Notes: a model not told the origin generated them from the letters alone. 64,000 nucleotides of DNA from Kitasatospora xanthocidica (GCF_014656195.1 NZ_BNBY01000007.1:296517-360516); one strand, 5' to 3'. Positions 8,557-16,473 are shown, numbered from the stretch's first letter. Numbers and translations are program-made.

Positions 8557-9630
8557 ATGGACGAGCACCCCGCCCCGCTGCCGTACCCGAGCGGCTGGTT
8601 CTGCGTCGGACGGGTCCGGGACCTGCCGCCCGGCCGGGTGCGCACGGCCAGGCTGATGGGCGAGGACGTGGTGCTGTACCGGACCCGTCGGGGGGCGGTG
8701 CGCGCGGTCGGTCCGCACTGTCCGCACCTGGGCGCGCACTTCGGGGCGGGCGGGGCGGTCCGGGGCGAGGACCTGGTCTGCCCGTTCCACGGTTTCGCCT
8801 TCGGTCCGGACGGCTCCTGCACCGGTTCACCGGACGGGACCCGGTTCCGGGCGTCGCTGACGCGGCGCCTGCTCTGCGAACGGGACGGCGCGCTGTTCGT
8901 CTGGCACGGGACGGACGGCGAACCGCCCGGGTGGGAGCTGCCGCCGGCGGTCGGGGTGCGCCCGCTCGCCTGGTGGAGCGGGGAGGTGCTCTCGCACCCG
9001 CAGGAGGTGATGGAGAACAGCGTCGACTTCCGGCACGTGAGCGTGCTGCACGGCCTGGACACCCGGGAGACCGCGCCGCCCGAGGTGGACGGCCCGCTGT
9101 TCACCGTGCACCAGCGCACCACGACCCGCTTCCCGGGGCTGGGCGCGGTCAGTCTGGAGCAGCCGGTGACGCTGGCCGGGCTCGGCATGATGCGCCTGGT
9201 GGCGGAACTGCCGGAACTGGGCGCCACCTTGCGGGTCTGGGTGCTGGCGACGCCGGTCGCGCCGTGGCGCACCAGGGTACGGTTCGCGGTGACCAGCACG
9301 GTGCCGGTCCCGGGGGTCGGGTCGGCGAAGGCGCTCGACCGGGCGGCGTCCTGGCTGGCACTGCAGGCCTCGGTACGGATCATCAAGCAGGACCGGCCGG
9401 TCCTGGCGCACAAGCGGTACCTGGCGCAGCCGCGCCTGGTGCCCGGGGAGCGCTCGATCGGGCTGTTCCGCCGCTGGGCGCGGCAGTTCTATCCGGACGC
9501 TCCGGCCCCTTCGGCGCACCCAGCCTCGTCGGCCTATCCGACCCCTTCGGTCCAGCCGACCCCTTCGGTCCACCCGGCGGCGAATCTCTCCCCGGAGGCG
9601 AACCCGGTGGACTGCCCCCCAGCGGACTGA
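8557..9630 (+). CDS. Rieske [2Fe-2S] oxygenase, KshA/cholesterol desaturase-like
   Basis: A Rieske domain supplies the cluster ligands CPH (about residue 54) and CPFH (about 74). The catalytic half has ENSVDFRHVSVLH (about 153-165), matching the NxxDxxHxxxxH mononuclear iron motif of Rieske non-haem oxygenases such as 3-ketosteroid 9-alpha-hydroxylase and the DAF-36/Neverland 7-desaturases. The start ATG at 8557 has GAGGTG 9 nt upstream; GTG at 8545 is possible. The gene follows a methyltransferase with almost no gap. The last ~40 residues are a Pro/Ser-rich repeat tail (PTPSVQPTPSVHP) encoded by short tandem DNA repeats, and they overlap a possible minus-strand gene. No reductase is adjacent in this orientation, but a ferredoxin-type FprB lies 460 bp away on the other strand. 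Confidence 0.9.
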   Translation: MDEHPAPLPYPSGWFCVGRVRDLPPGRVRTARLMGEDVVLYRTRRGAVRAVGPHCPHLGAHFGAGGAVRGEDLVCPFHGFAFGPDGSCTGSPDGTRFRASLTRRLLCERDGALFVWHGTDGEPPGWELPPAVGVRPLAWWSGEVLSHPQEVMENSVDFRHVSVLHGLDTRETAPPEVDGPLFTVHQRTTTRFPGLGAVSLEQPVTLAGLGMMRLVAELPELGATLRVWVLATPVAPWRTRVRFAVTSTVPVPGVGSAKALDRAASWLALQASVRIIKQDRPVLAHKRYLAQPRLVPGERSIGLFRRWARQFYPDAPAPSAHPASSAYPTPSVQPTPSVHPAANLSPEANPVDCPPAD

Positions 9631-9845
9631 CCCCCAGCGGACTGACCCCCGCCGGGCTGGCCCCCGCCGCCCGGCGCGGCCAGCGTCTCCCACACCGGGT
9701 CGGGCAGTCCGGGGACGGCCCGACCCTCCGCCTGCCAGCGCCGGGCCAGCTCGGCGTAGATGGGTGCCCCGACATCGGGCTCCTCGGGTGGCTCCACCCC
9801 AAGCAGGATCGTTTCTTCGACCGGCCGCCGCCGCGGTACCGGCAT
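9534..9845 (-). CDS. Small hypothetical protein, overlapping the Rieske 3' end
   Basis: The 103-residue frame starts with a compact, natural-looking segment (MPVPRRRPVEETILLG, then VEPPEEPDVGAPIYAELARRW and GLPDPVWETLA) and ends in a Gly/Gln/Ser repeat tail (GGGQSAGGQSAGG). No family is recognised. It overlaps the last 97 bp of the convergent Rieske gene, where both frames are low complexity. The start is uncertain; GTG at 9863 is in frame. There is no convincing ribosome-binding site. It may be cotranscribed from fprB upstream, with the hairpin at 9987-10009 in between. Confidence 0.42.
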   Translation of the reverse strand: MPVPRRRPVEETILLGVEPPEEPDVGAPIYAELARRWQAEGRAVPGLPDPVWETLAAPGGGGQPGGGQSAGGQSAGGQSTGFASGERFAAGWTEGVGWTEGVG

Positions 9846-9986
9846 CACCCCAAATCCACTCACACCCGCCCAACGCACCCCGCCCGCACCGGGACACGGT
9901 CGCGTCAACCCGACAGGCCGCGCATCAGCCCCCTCACGAAGCACCGCCCGGGAGTCGTACCGGAGGGTGCACAGGAAGGGCGCGCA

Positions 9987-10009
9987 GGAAGTCGGCCCGG
10001 CCGACTTCC
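9987..10009. repeat. Palindrome GGAAGTCGGCC-C-GGCCGACTTCC (dispersed hairpin)
   Basis: Arms of 11 bp around a single base are perfect, with further partial pairing outside (GCGCA ... TGCG). It lies after the fprB stop and probably acts as a terminator or REP-like element. The same core recurs at 30726-30758 and four times in 14231-14578. Confidence 0.75.
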
Positions 10010-10087
10010 CGTGCGACCACGCCCCGGCCCCCTCCACGTGCCGTACGGATTTACGGCGGTCATGCTGAGGTTCGACCGCCCCGGCGC

Positions 10088-11794
10088 CTACCGCCGCCGG
10101 CCCGCCGCCAGCAGCTCGGGCACGGTGGCGAGCTTCACCCGGGGCCGGCCCTCGGCCTCGCCCCGCTCGCGCTCCGCGCGGTCCACCGCCCGCAGCTCCT
10201 TCAGCCCCACGGCGTCCGGCCGCCGGCTCCGCACCAGCCGGTCGAACTCCTTGTGCCCGGACCCCGGTTCGGGCAGCGCGCGGGCGGTCGCGTCGTCCAG
10301 CAGCGCGTCCACGGTCTCGCGGGCGCAGGCCCGGTTGGCGCCGATCCCGCCGGACGGCCCGCGCTTGGCCCACCCCACCACGTACGCCCCCGGCAGCGGC
10401 CGCCCGGTCGCCGGGTCGACGACCCGCCCACCCCGGTGCGCGACCGTCCCGGTGCGCTCGTCGAACGGCAGCCCCGGCACCGGGACGCCACGGTGCCCGA
10501 TGGAGCGCACCACCAGGCCGGTCCGCAGGACGTCCGTCCTCCCGGTCGCCTCGGCCCGCTCGCCGTCCACGAGCGTGGTCCGCTCGACCGTCAGCTCCTC
10601 GACCCGCCCGTCCCCCGCCAGCCCGACCGGCGCCGACAGGAACCGCAGCACGATCCGCCGCCCCGGCCCCGGCTCCGCGGCCCCGTCGTACGGGACCAGC
10701 GGCAGCCCGGCGAGCAGCGCCGCCTGCGGCCCTGACGCCGACCGCGAGTCCGCCGCCGGCCGCGCGCCGGCCGCCGCCTGCGCCCCTGACGCCGCCTCGA
10801 TCGCCGCCCGCACCTCCGGGTGGTCCTCGACCACCACCTCGACGCCCGGCAGCTGCCGCAGCGCCAGGAACTCCGCCCTGGTCCACGCCGCCTGCTCCGG
10901 GCCGCGCCGGGCGAGCAGCACGACCTCCCGGACCCGGCTGCGACGCAGCGCGGCCAGCGCGTGGTCGGCGATGTCGGTGGCGGCGAGCCGGTCGGGGTCG
11001 GTGAGCAGGATGCGGGCGATGTCCACGGCGACGTTGCCGTTGCCGACGACGACCACGCGCTCCGCCGAGAGCTCCACCGCGTCGGCGGGCACGGTCGGGT
11101 CGGCGTTGTACCAGCCGACGAAGGCGGTCGCGGGCAGGCTGCCGGGCAGCTCCTCGCCGGGTACGCCGAGCCGGCGGTCGGCCGCCGCGCCGACCGCGTA
11201 GATCACCGCGTGGTGGTGGGCGGCGAGCTCCTCGTGAGTGACGTCGGCGCCGACCTCCACGTTCAGGTGCATCCGCAGCCGCGGGTCGTGGAAGACGCTC
11301 GCGAAGCTCTCCGCGATCCGCTTGGTGGACTGGTGGTCGGGCGCGACGCCGTGCCGCAGCAGTCCGCCGGTGACCGGCAGCCGGTCGATCATGGTGAGCT
11401 CGGCACTGGTGCTGCGCAGCAGTTCCTGCGCGGTGTACCCGGCGGAGGGGCCGGTGCCGACGACGGCGATCCGCAGCACGCCGAGCTCGCCCGGCAGGCT
11501 GCGCGGGAAACTGGGCCGGCCCCAGGCGTGATCGCTGGGGTGGTCGCGGAACCAGTCGCGGTTGAGGTCGCCGAACACGGTGTCCGGACCGCGCAGCCGG
11601 TCGACCGGGAACACCGCGTCCACCGGGCAGGCGTCCGCGCAGGCACCGCAGTCGATGCACGCCTGCGGGTCGATGTACAGCATGTCGGTGGTGCCGAACT
11701 CCGGTTCGTCCGGGGTCGGGTGGATGCAGTTGACCGGACAGACGGACACGCACGAGGCGTCGTTGCAGCAGGTCTGGGTGATCGCGTAGGCCAT
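10088..11794 (-). CDS. fprB: Ferredoxin/ferredoxin-NADP+ reductase, FprB type
   Basis: The 568-residue protein is a fusion. An N-terminal 7Fe/8Fe ferredoxin domain has CCNDASCVSVCPVNCI and CIDCGACADACPVDAV (residues ~9-60). An adrenodoxin-reductase-like flavoprotein follows, with an FAD-binding GTGPSAGYTAQELL (~118) and an NADPH-binding VVGNGNVAVDIARIL (~250). This is the FprB architecture known from mycobacteria, passing electrons from NADPH to iron-sulfur or oxygenase partners. It lies 61 bp downstream of an AurF-like diiron oxygenase on the same strand, so it is the likely electron donor of that enzyme. An Ala/Pro-rich insertion near residues 335-360 (AASGAQAAAGARPAAD) looks like a linker expansion. 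Confidence 0.93.
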   Translation of the reverse strand: MAYAITQTCCNDASCVSVCPVNCIHPTPDEPEFGTTDMLYIDPQACIDCGACADACPVDAVFPVDRLRGPDTVFGDLNRDWFRDHPSDHAWGRPSFPRSLPGELGVLRIAVVGTGPSAGYTAQELLRSTSAELTMIDRLPVTGGLLRHGVAPDHQSTKRIAESFASVFHDPRLRMHLNVEVGADVTHEELAAHHHAVIYAVGAAADRRLGVPGEELPGSLPATAFVGWYNADPTVPADAVELSAERVVVVGNGNVAVDIARILLTDPDRLAATDIADHALAALRRSRVREVVLLARRGPEQAAWTRAEFLALRQLPGVEVVVEDHPEVRAAIEAASGAQAAAGARPAADSRSASGPQAALLAGLPLVPYDGAAEPGPGRRIVLRFLSAPVGLAGDGRVEELTVERTTLVDGERAEATGRTDVLRTGLVVRSIGHRGVPVPGLPFDERTGTVAHRGGRVVDPATGRPLPGAYVVGWAKRGPSGGIGANRACARETVDALLDDATARALPEPGSGHKEFDRLVRSRRPDAVGLKELRAVDRAERERGEAEGRPRVKLATVPELLAAGRRR

Positions 11795-11855
11795 GGCCGG
11801 GGTGGAGTCCTCGCTGCGCGTGGGGGATTGGGTCTCGGGCTCGTCTGACGAACCG

Positions 11856-12803
11856 TCAGAGCATGTGCACCCGGCGGTAGACGGCCGCGGAGCGGCTGGT
11901 CAGCAATCCGCTCTCGGCGAGGAAGGCCATCAGATGCCGGGAGCTGGTGCGCATCATCGCCTTGCGGTGCTCGTTGGCCCGCACCTCGGCGAGCGCCCGC
12001 CGCACGTCGAGCCCGGCGGCCTTGTAGACGCCCGGGTGGACCATGCTGGTGACGATGACGTACGCGCCCATGGCGATGCCGGTGGCCGAGGCGCGACGGC
12101 GCGACGGGCTCGCGTACCGCATCCGCTCGCGGATCTCCTGCCGGGCGAACTTCATGTGGCGCGACTCCTCCACCACGTGGATCCGGGAGGTGCCGCGGAC
12201 GATCTCCAGCACGTTCTCGCCGCGCATCCAGTCGCGCTGCATGACGTCAAGCACCTCTTCGGCCACCAGGATTCCGCCGTACGCGAGTTCACCCCTGGCG
12301 AGCGCCTTGTACGCGCGACCGGCCTGGGCTATCAGCTTGTTGGGGCGGTAGGCGGGGACGCCCATCTTCGCGCAGGCCCGGGCGAACATGATCGAGTGGC
12401 GGCACTCGTCGGCGATCTCGGTGAGCGCGAACTGGAACTCGGCGCTGGCGGGGTCCTTGAGGTACTGGTCGCGCAGCACCATCTGCTGGAGGATCATCTC
12501 GAACCAGATACCGGTGTTCATGATCGAGCAGACCTCGTGCCGGGTCAGGGTGACCCGCTGCCGCTCGGTCATCTCGTCCCACAGCCGGGTGCCGTAGAGC
12601 GTGCTCCACTCCGGGTTCAGCCCGTAGTGCCCCCCCGGGAGGGGGGCGTCCCAGTCGATCTCGGTCGAGGGGTCGAAGGAGAGGGTGGCGGCCGACTCCA
12701 GCAGCCGCTTCGAGACGTCGTCGTCGGCCGTGGTGTGCCGGTGCTCCCGGCCGCCGTCGTGGTGGTGGTCCCGCCCCCGCGCCACCGGGTCGGTGAGAGC
12801 CAT
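11856..12803 (-). CDS. AurF-family diiron oxygenase
   Basis: The 315-residue helical protein carries the carboxylate/histidine diiron ligand series of the AurF family: E in LTRHEVCSIMNTG, EIADECRHS (ExxxxxH-like, about residue 133-141), EEVLDVMQRDW and HVVEESRHMKFAR (EExxH). AurF-type enzymes N-oxygenate aryl amines; most actinobacterial homologues are uncharacterised and some may act on fatty acids. GGAGG precedes the ATG. It is first in an operon with fprB, the same pairing as mycobacterial Rv0885-fprB. The first ~30 residues are His/Asp-rich (GRDHHHDGGREHRH), possibly metal-binding or just disordered. An AT-rich inverted repeat 44 bp upstream is the likely control site. Confidence 0.88.
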   Translation of the reverse strand: MALTDPVARGRDHHHDGGREHRHTTADDDVSKRLLESAATLSFDPSTEIDWDAPLPGGHYGLNPEWSTLYGTRLWDEMTERQRVTLTRHEVCSIMNTGIWFEMILQQMVLRDQYLKDPASAEFQFALTEIADECRHSIMFARACAKMGVPAYRPNKLIAQAGRAYKALARGELAYGGILVAEEVLDVMQRDWMRGENVLEIVRGTSRIHVVEESRHMKFARQEIRERMRYASPSRRRASATGIAMGAYVIVTSMVHPGVYKAAGLDVRRALAEVRANEHRKAMMRTSSRHLMAFLAESGLLTSRSAAVYRRVHML

Positions 12804-12846
12804 GGCTGCCTCCAGGTGCCTGCTCCTGCGGGTTCCCGCTCACCCG

Positions 12847-12871
12847 CTTATTAGACGGACAGTACAATAAG
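12847..12871. promoter_or_regulatory. AT-rich inverted repeat upstream of the aurF-like gene
   Basis: CTTATT (12847-12852) and AATAAG (12866-12871) flank 13 bp. Such an AT-rich island is exceptional here and lies 44 bp upstream of the aurF-like start. It may be an operator or contain the promoter for the minus-strand aurF-fprB operon. Confidence 0.5.
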
Positions 12872-12937
12872 AGCCCGCCGCCGAGAACCCCCTGTGCACC
12901 GGCCCTTGCCCCGGGCACGCCGAACGGCGGGCACGAC

Positions 12938-12969
12938 GAAGGGCGGAGCCCGTCGGGGCCCCGCCCTTC
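12938..12969 (-). terminator. Hairpin after the esterase gene
   Basis: GAAGGGCGG (12938-12946) pairs with CCGCCCTTC (12961-12969), with further pairing inside (GCCC/GGGC). It follows the esterase stop at 13002 by 33 bp on the minus strand. Confidence 0.7.
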
Positions 12970-13001
12970 ACCCATCCGCCGTGACGGCTACGGCGCAGCG
13001 A

Positions 13002-14057
13002 CTACGCCGCACCACCCAGCGCCTGCCGCAACGCCTCTGCCGCCTCGGCCGTCGCCTCCCGGAAACGGTGGCCGACGCCGATGTAGTTGGCGTACCCGTG
13101 GATGAGGTCCGACTGCCGGCTCAACCGCACCTCCACCCCCGCCTCCCCCAGCGCCCGCGCGTACGCCTCGCCCTCGTCGCGCAGCGGGTCGAAGCCCGCG
13201 GTGCCGACGTACGCGGGCGGCAGGCCGGTCAGGTCCTCGGCGAGCAGCGGCGACAGGCGCGGGTCGGCGCGGTCGGCGGGCTCGGGCGCGTACCGGTCGG
13301 CGAACCAGTCCATGCCGGCGCTGGTCAGGAAGAACCCGTCGGCGAACAGGTCGCGCGAGGGGCGCCGGACCGAGGCGTCGGTCGCCGGGTACAGCAGCAG
13401 CTGGAACACCGGCGCGGGACCGCCCCGCCGCACGGCCGCCTGCGCCGCGACGGCGGCCAGGTTGCCGCCCGCACTGTCCCCACCGACCGCGATCCGCTCC
13501 GGATCCGCGCCCAGGTCCGCCGCCTTGGCGTACGCGTAGTCGAACGCGGCCAGCGCGTCCTCGGCGGCCGCCGGGAACACGTGCTCGGGCGCCAGCCGGT
13601 ACTCCACCGACAGCACCCGGACGTTCGCCCGCTGCGCCAGGAACCGGGCGACGTGGTCGTGGCTGGCCCGACTGCCGACCACCCAGCCCCCGCCGTGCAG
13701 GAACACCAGCAGGCCGGAACCCTCCGCCAGCCCGTCCGGCGTATACAGCGTCGCGGCCAACTCCCCCTGCTCCTGCGGGATCCCGACGGCACGCGCGGCC
13801 ACCGAACGCAGCACCGGACCGCCCACCAGATGCCGCGCGTACTCCATCGCGACCCGCGAGGACGCGACCCCGCCCGGCATCACCAGGGACGCCTTCGACA
13901 GGCGCTGCAGCTTGAGGATCAACTGCGCGTCCAACGCGAGCGTCTGCCCGTCCCGCACCACCGGCTTGCCCGCGAACGCCCGCCGCAGCCCCTCCGGCAG
14001 GGCGTACGCACCCCGAACGAAGGCGGCCTGGATCCGGACGGGGAAGGGGATCGTCAT
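13002..14057 (-). CDS. HSL/class IV esterase (alpha/beta hydrolase)
   Basis: The 351-residue enzyme has the hormone-sensitive lipase oxyanion motif HGGGW (about residue 120), nucleophile GDSAGG (Ser about 191), a DPLRDEG acid residue and a late HGYANYIG histidine, so it is a carboxylesterase or lipase of the HSL (NlhH-like) family. The start ATG at 14057 is chosen because AGGAGG lies 8 nt upstream; the frame continues ~40 codons further but as low-complexity sequence. It stands alone on the minus strand between the palindrome block (14191-14630) and its hairpin terminator. The natural ester substrate is unknown. Confidence 0.92.
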   Translation of the reverse strand: MTIPFPVRIQAAFVRGAYALPEGLRRAFAGKPVVRDGQTLALDAQLILKLQRLSKASLVMPGGVASSRVAMEYARHLVGGPVLRSVAARAVGIPQEQGELAATLYTPDGLAEGSGLLVFLHGGGWVVGSRASHDHVARFLAQRANVRVLSVEYRLAPEHVFPAAAEDALAAFDYAYAKAADLGADPERIAVGGDSAGGNLAAVAAQAAVRRGGPAPVFQLLLYPATDASVRRPSRDLFADGFFLTSAGMDWFADRYAPEPADRADPRLSPLLAEDLTGLPPAYVGTAGFDPLRDEGEAYARALGEAGVEVRLSRQSDLIHGYANYIGVGHRFREATAEAAEALRQALGGAA

Positions 14058-14190
14058 CTCGTCTGCCTCCTGGGGGCGGTTCTGCCTGAACGCGGGAGCC
14101 CATGATGGGCCCGTCCCAGCAGACTTGGAAGCCTCCTCGACGCCCCCTGAACCCACCCTCGACCCACCCGAGCCCACATCCCGGAAAAAT

Positions 14191-14630
14191 TATGCAGACC
14201 GGTCTACATCTTCTGTCGCCCCGGCTGCACGAAAAGTCGGCCCACCCGACTTCTCACGCAACAAGCGCCACCCCGGGCACCAAATCTGTAGACCGGTCTG
14301 CATAATCCCCCGGGGCCGAACTCCGACCCGCGCACGAGAAGTCGACCAGCCCGACTTCCTGCGCCCGCCGCGCCCCGCACCGTCAGAAATCTGTAGACCG
14401 ACCGACATATTCCTCCCTGCCCGCCGCAGGCCACACCTCCGCACCTCCGCGCGAAAAGTCGGCCCGCCCGACTTCTCGCGCAACAAGCGCCACCCCGGCG
14501 CCAAATCTATAGACCGGTCTGCATATTCCCCCAGACCGAACTCCGGCCCGCGCACGAGAAGTCGGCCGGCCCGACTTCCTGTGCGCGCTGCGCCCCGCAC
14601 CCCCGGAAATCAGTAGACCGACCGACATAT
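14191..14630. repeat. Block of two alternating palindromes (nine elements)
   Basis: Type A elements (TGTAGACCGGTCTGCATA and variants) lie at 14191-14209, 14287-14304, 14392-14410, 14508-14526 and 14612-14630. Type B elements (GAAGTCGG-N5-CCGACTTC and variants) lie at 14231-14255, 14338-14358, 14453-14477 and 14558-14578. They alternate A-B-A-B without exception. Elements two steps apart of the same type are 220-222 bp apart and share flanking sequence (ACAAGCGCCACCCC), so the block is two tandem ~221-bp copies. Two A elements carry ACCGACCGACATAT instead of a full palindrome. The last A element abuts the ECF42 sigma factor stop codon. Reading frames through the block are repetitive shadows, not genes. 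Confidence 0.88.
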
Positions 14631-15887
14631 TCACCCACCCCGCTCGACCCGTTGGGCCTGGGCTGTGAGGTGGCGGCGTTCCGGGGCGCTGGAGGTGCGG
14701 GCGGCGGCTTCGCGGTAGGTGTGGGCGGCGGTGGCCGGGTCGGTGCCGAGTCGGTCGAGGAGGTGGGCGCGGGCGGCGAGCAGGCGGTGGTGGCGGGCGA
14801 GGCGCTTGTCGGCGGCGAGTCCGTCGAGGAGGGCGAGCCCGGCTGCCGGCCCGTGGACCATGGCCACGGCGACGGCCCGGTTGAGGGCGACCATCGGGTT
14901 GGCGTCGAAGCGCAGCAGCAGGTCGTACAGCGCCAGGATCTGCGGCCAGTCGGTGGCTCCGGCGGTCGGCGCCTCGCTGTGCACCGCGGCGATCGCCGCC
15001 TGCACCTGGTACGGTCCGGGCTGTCCGCCCGGGAGCGTGGCGGCGATCAACTCCAGCCCTTCGCCGAGCGGTTCGCGGTCCCAGCGGCCGCGGTCCTGCT
15101 CCTCCAGCGGGACCAGTTCGCCGTACGGTCCGGTACGGGCGGGCCGGCGGGCGTCGGTGAGGAGCATCAGGGCGAGCAGTCCCGCGGTCTCGGCGTCGCC
15201 GGGGGTGAGGCGCAGCAGCAGGCGGGTCAGCCGGATCGCTTCGGCGGCGAGCCTCGGTACGGTCAGTTCCTCGCCGTCGCTGGCGGTGTAGCCCTCGTTG
15301 AAGATCAGGTACAGCACGTGCCGGACCTCGCCGAGCCGGGCGGCGCCGTCGTCTCCTTCGGGCAGGGCGAGCCGTCCGCCCGCGGTCCTGAGAGTCTGCT
15401 TGGCCCGGCTGATCCGCTGCGCCATGGTGGTCTCGGGCACGAGGAACGCGGCGGCGATCTGCGCGGTGGTGAGGCCGCCGACGGCGCGCAGGGTGAGCGC
15501 GATCCGGCTCGGCACGGACAGGGCCGGGTGGCAGCAGAGGAACAGCAGGGCCAGGGAGTCGTCGGCCACCGGGTCGGGCGCGTCGGCGGCCGGGGCGAGG
15601 AGGGCCGACTGCGGGGTGGCGAGGGCCAGTGCCTCCTCCCGCCGCCGCCGGGCCGACTCGCTGCGCACCTGGTCGACGAGCCTGCGGTCAGCGACGGTCA
15701 CCAGCCAGCCGCGCGGGTTCGCGGGCAGCCCGTCCCGGGGCCACTGCAGTGCGGCGGCCAGCAGTGCTTCCTGCGCCGCGTCCTCGCACGCGTCGAACGC
15801 CCCGCCGTGCCGTCGCACCAGCGCGCCGAGGACCTGCGGCGCGAGTTCGCGCAGCAGCTCCTCGACGCGGTCGCTCCCGACGCTCAC
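14631..15887 (-). CDS. ECF42-group RNA polymerase sigma factor
   Basis: The 418-residue sigma factor has region 2 near the N-terminus (YxDAxEDAAQEALLAAALQW-like, residues ~25-75), region 4 (LTLRAVGGLTTAQIAAAFLVPETTMAQRISRAKQ, ~140-175) and a ~230-residue C-terminal extension with TPR-like helices and the conserved LYLIFNEGYTA and LMLLTDARRPAR segments of DUF6596. This extension and the adjacent DGPF gene are the hallmarks of group ECF42. The GTG start at 15887 overlaps the stop of the DGPF gene (GTGA), so the two are translationally coupled. No anti-sigma factor is nearby, as is usual for the group. Transcription is likely autoregulated from the TGTCGA/CGAC promoter at 16344-16371. Confidence 0.93.
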   Translation of the reverse strand: MSVGSDRVEELLRELAPQVLGALVRRHGGAFDACEDAAQEALLAAALQWPRDGLPANPRGWLVTVADRRLVDQVRSESARRRREEALALATPQSALLAPAADAPDPVADDSLALLFLCCHPALSVPSRIALTLRAVGGLTTAQIAAAFLVPETTMAQRISRAKQTLRTAGGRLALPEGDDGAARLGEVRHVLYLIFNEGYTASDGEELTVPRLAAEAIRLTRLLLRLTPGDAETAGLLALMLLTDARRPARTGPYGELVPLEEQDRGRWDREPLGEGLELIAATLPGGQPGPYQVQAAIAAVHSEAPTAGATDWPQILALYDLLLRFDANPMVALNRAVAVAMVHGPAAGLALLDGLAADKRLARHHRLLAARAHLLDRLGTDPATAAHTYREAAARTSSAPERRHLTAQAQRVERGG

Positions 15888-16291
15888 TCGCTCACCGGGA
15901 GCTCGTCCACCGGAAGTTCGCTCACCGAAAGCTCGTTCACCGGCGACTCGTGCAGGATCGGCCACAGCTCGACCGGCTCGACGTCCGCGAACGGCATGTC
16001 GGCCGCGATCCGCTGGGCGCGTTCCAGGCTCTCGCAGTCGAGGAGGTAGAAGCTGGCGAGGTACTCCTTGGTCTCCAGGTAGGGCCCGTCGGTGACCACC
16101 GGCACGCCCTCGGCCCGGCGCACCAGCTGCGCGGCGGCCGCGTCGGCCAGTCCGTAGGCGCCGATCAGCTCGCCGCTCTCGCGGTACCTGGTGTTGAACG
16201 CCTCCTGCTTGGCGATCGCCTCGGGCCAGGCCTCGGCCGGGAAGGAGTCCCACTTGGCCTGGTTGCCGTAGATCATCGCGACGTACTTCAT
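15884..16291 (-). CDS. YCII-related DGPF-domain protein, ECF42 partner
   Basis: The 135-residue protein begins MKYVAMIYG and carries TDGPYLETKEYLASFYLLDC, the DGPF/YCII signature; Tyr replaces the Phe of the eponymous motif. Known family members are ferredoxin-like alpha/beta barrels; their biochemical role next to ECF42 is not established. The last ~20 residues are a pentapeptide-like repeat (NELSVSELPVDELPVSE) encoded by four 15-bp DNA repeats at 15888-15947, reaching the overlap with the sigma factor start. GAGGGG lies 9 nt before the ATG. Confidence 0.9.
   Translation of the reverse strand: MKYVAMIYGNQAKWDSFPAEAWPEAIAKQEAFNTRYRESGELIGAYGLADAAAAQLVRRAEGVPVVTDGPYLETKEYLASFYLLDCESLERAQRIAADMPFADVEPVELWPILHESPVNELSVSELPVDELPVSE
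15888..15947. repeat. Four 15-bp tandem repeats at the DGPF gene 3' end
   Basis: Units such as TCGCTCACCGGGAGC start at 15888, 15903, 15918 and 15933. They are in frame and encode the repeating C-terminal tail of the DGPF protein. The last lies directly against the GTGA stop/start overlap with the sigma factor gene. Confidence 0.8.
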
Positions 16292-16343
16292 CTCGGGTGT
16301 CCCCTCGGTCCCGCGCGCCCCGTCGGCGCGCTGTCACCTCTCA

Positions 16344-16371
16344 GTCGGAGCCGCGGGACGGGCCCTCGACA
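16344..16371 (-). promoter_or_regulatory. Candidate ECF42-dependent promoter of the DGPF-sigma operon
   Basis: On the minus strand TGTCGA (16366-16371) and CGAC (16344-16347) are separated by 18 bp, about 53 bp before the DGPF start codon. TGTCGA at -35 with CGA/TC at -10 is the published target signature of ECF42 in Streptomyces venezuelae, so autoregulation is likely. Confidence 0.6.
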
Positions 16372-16473
16372 TCGGCCGAGAGCTTTCTCCGAGAGATTTC
16401 TCCGAGGATTTCCTCCGGGCGCCGAGACGCCCCCCGGCAACGCCGATGATCAAGGTACCGCAGGCCCCCGGGG

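Noticed and set aside
9534..11753. A 739-residue minus-strand frame across fprB and beyond
   Set aside because: The part over fprB is a shadow; only the last ~103 codons read like a protein and are listed separately.
14190..14600. Open frames through the palindrome block giving repetitive peptides (REKSGGPTF, DRSIDLAPG)
   Set aside because: All frames mirror the DNA repeats, are mutually redundant and lack start signals, so this is non-coding repeat.
14631..16337. A 568-residue frame fusing the sigma factor to an N-terminal extension
   Set aside because: The extension is the shadow of the DGPF gene; GTG 15887 overlapping its stop is the natural start.
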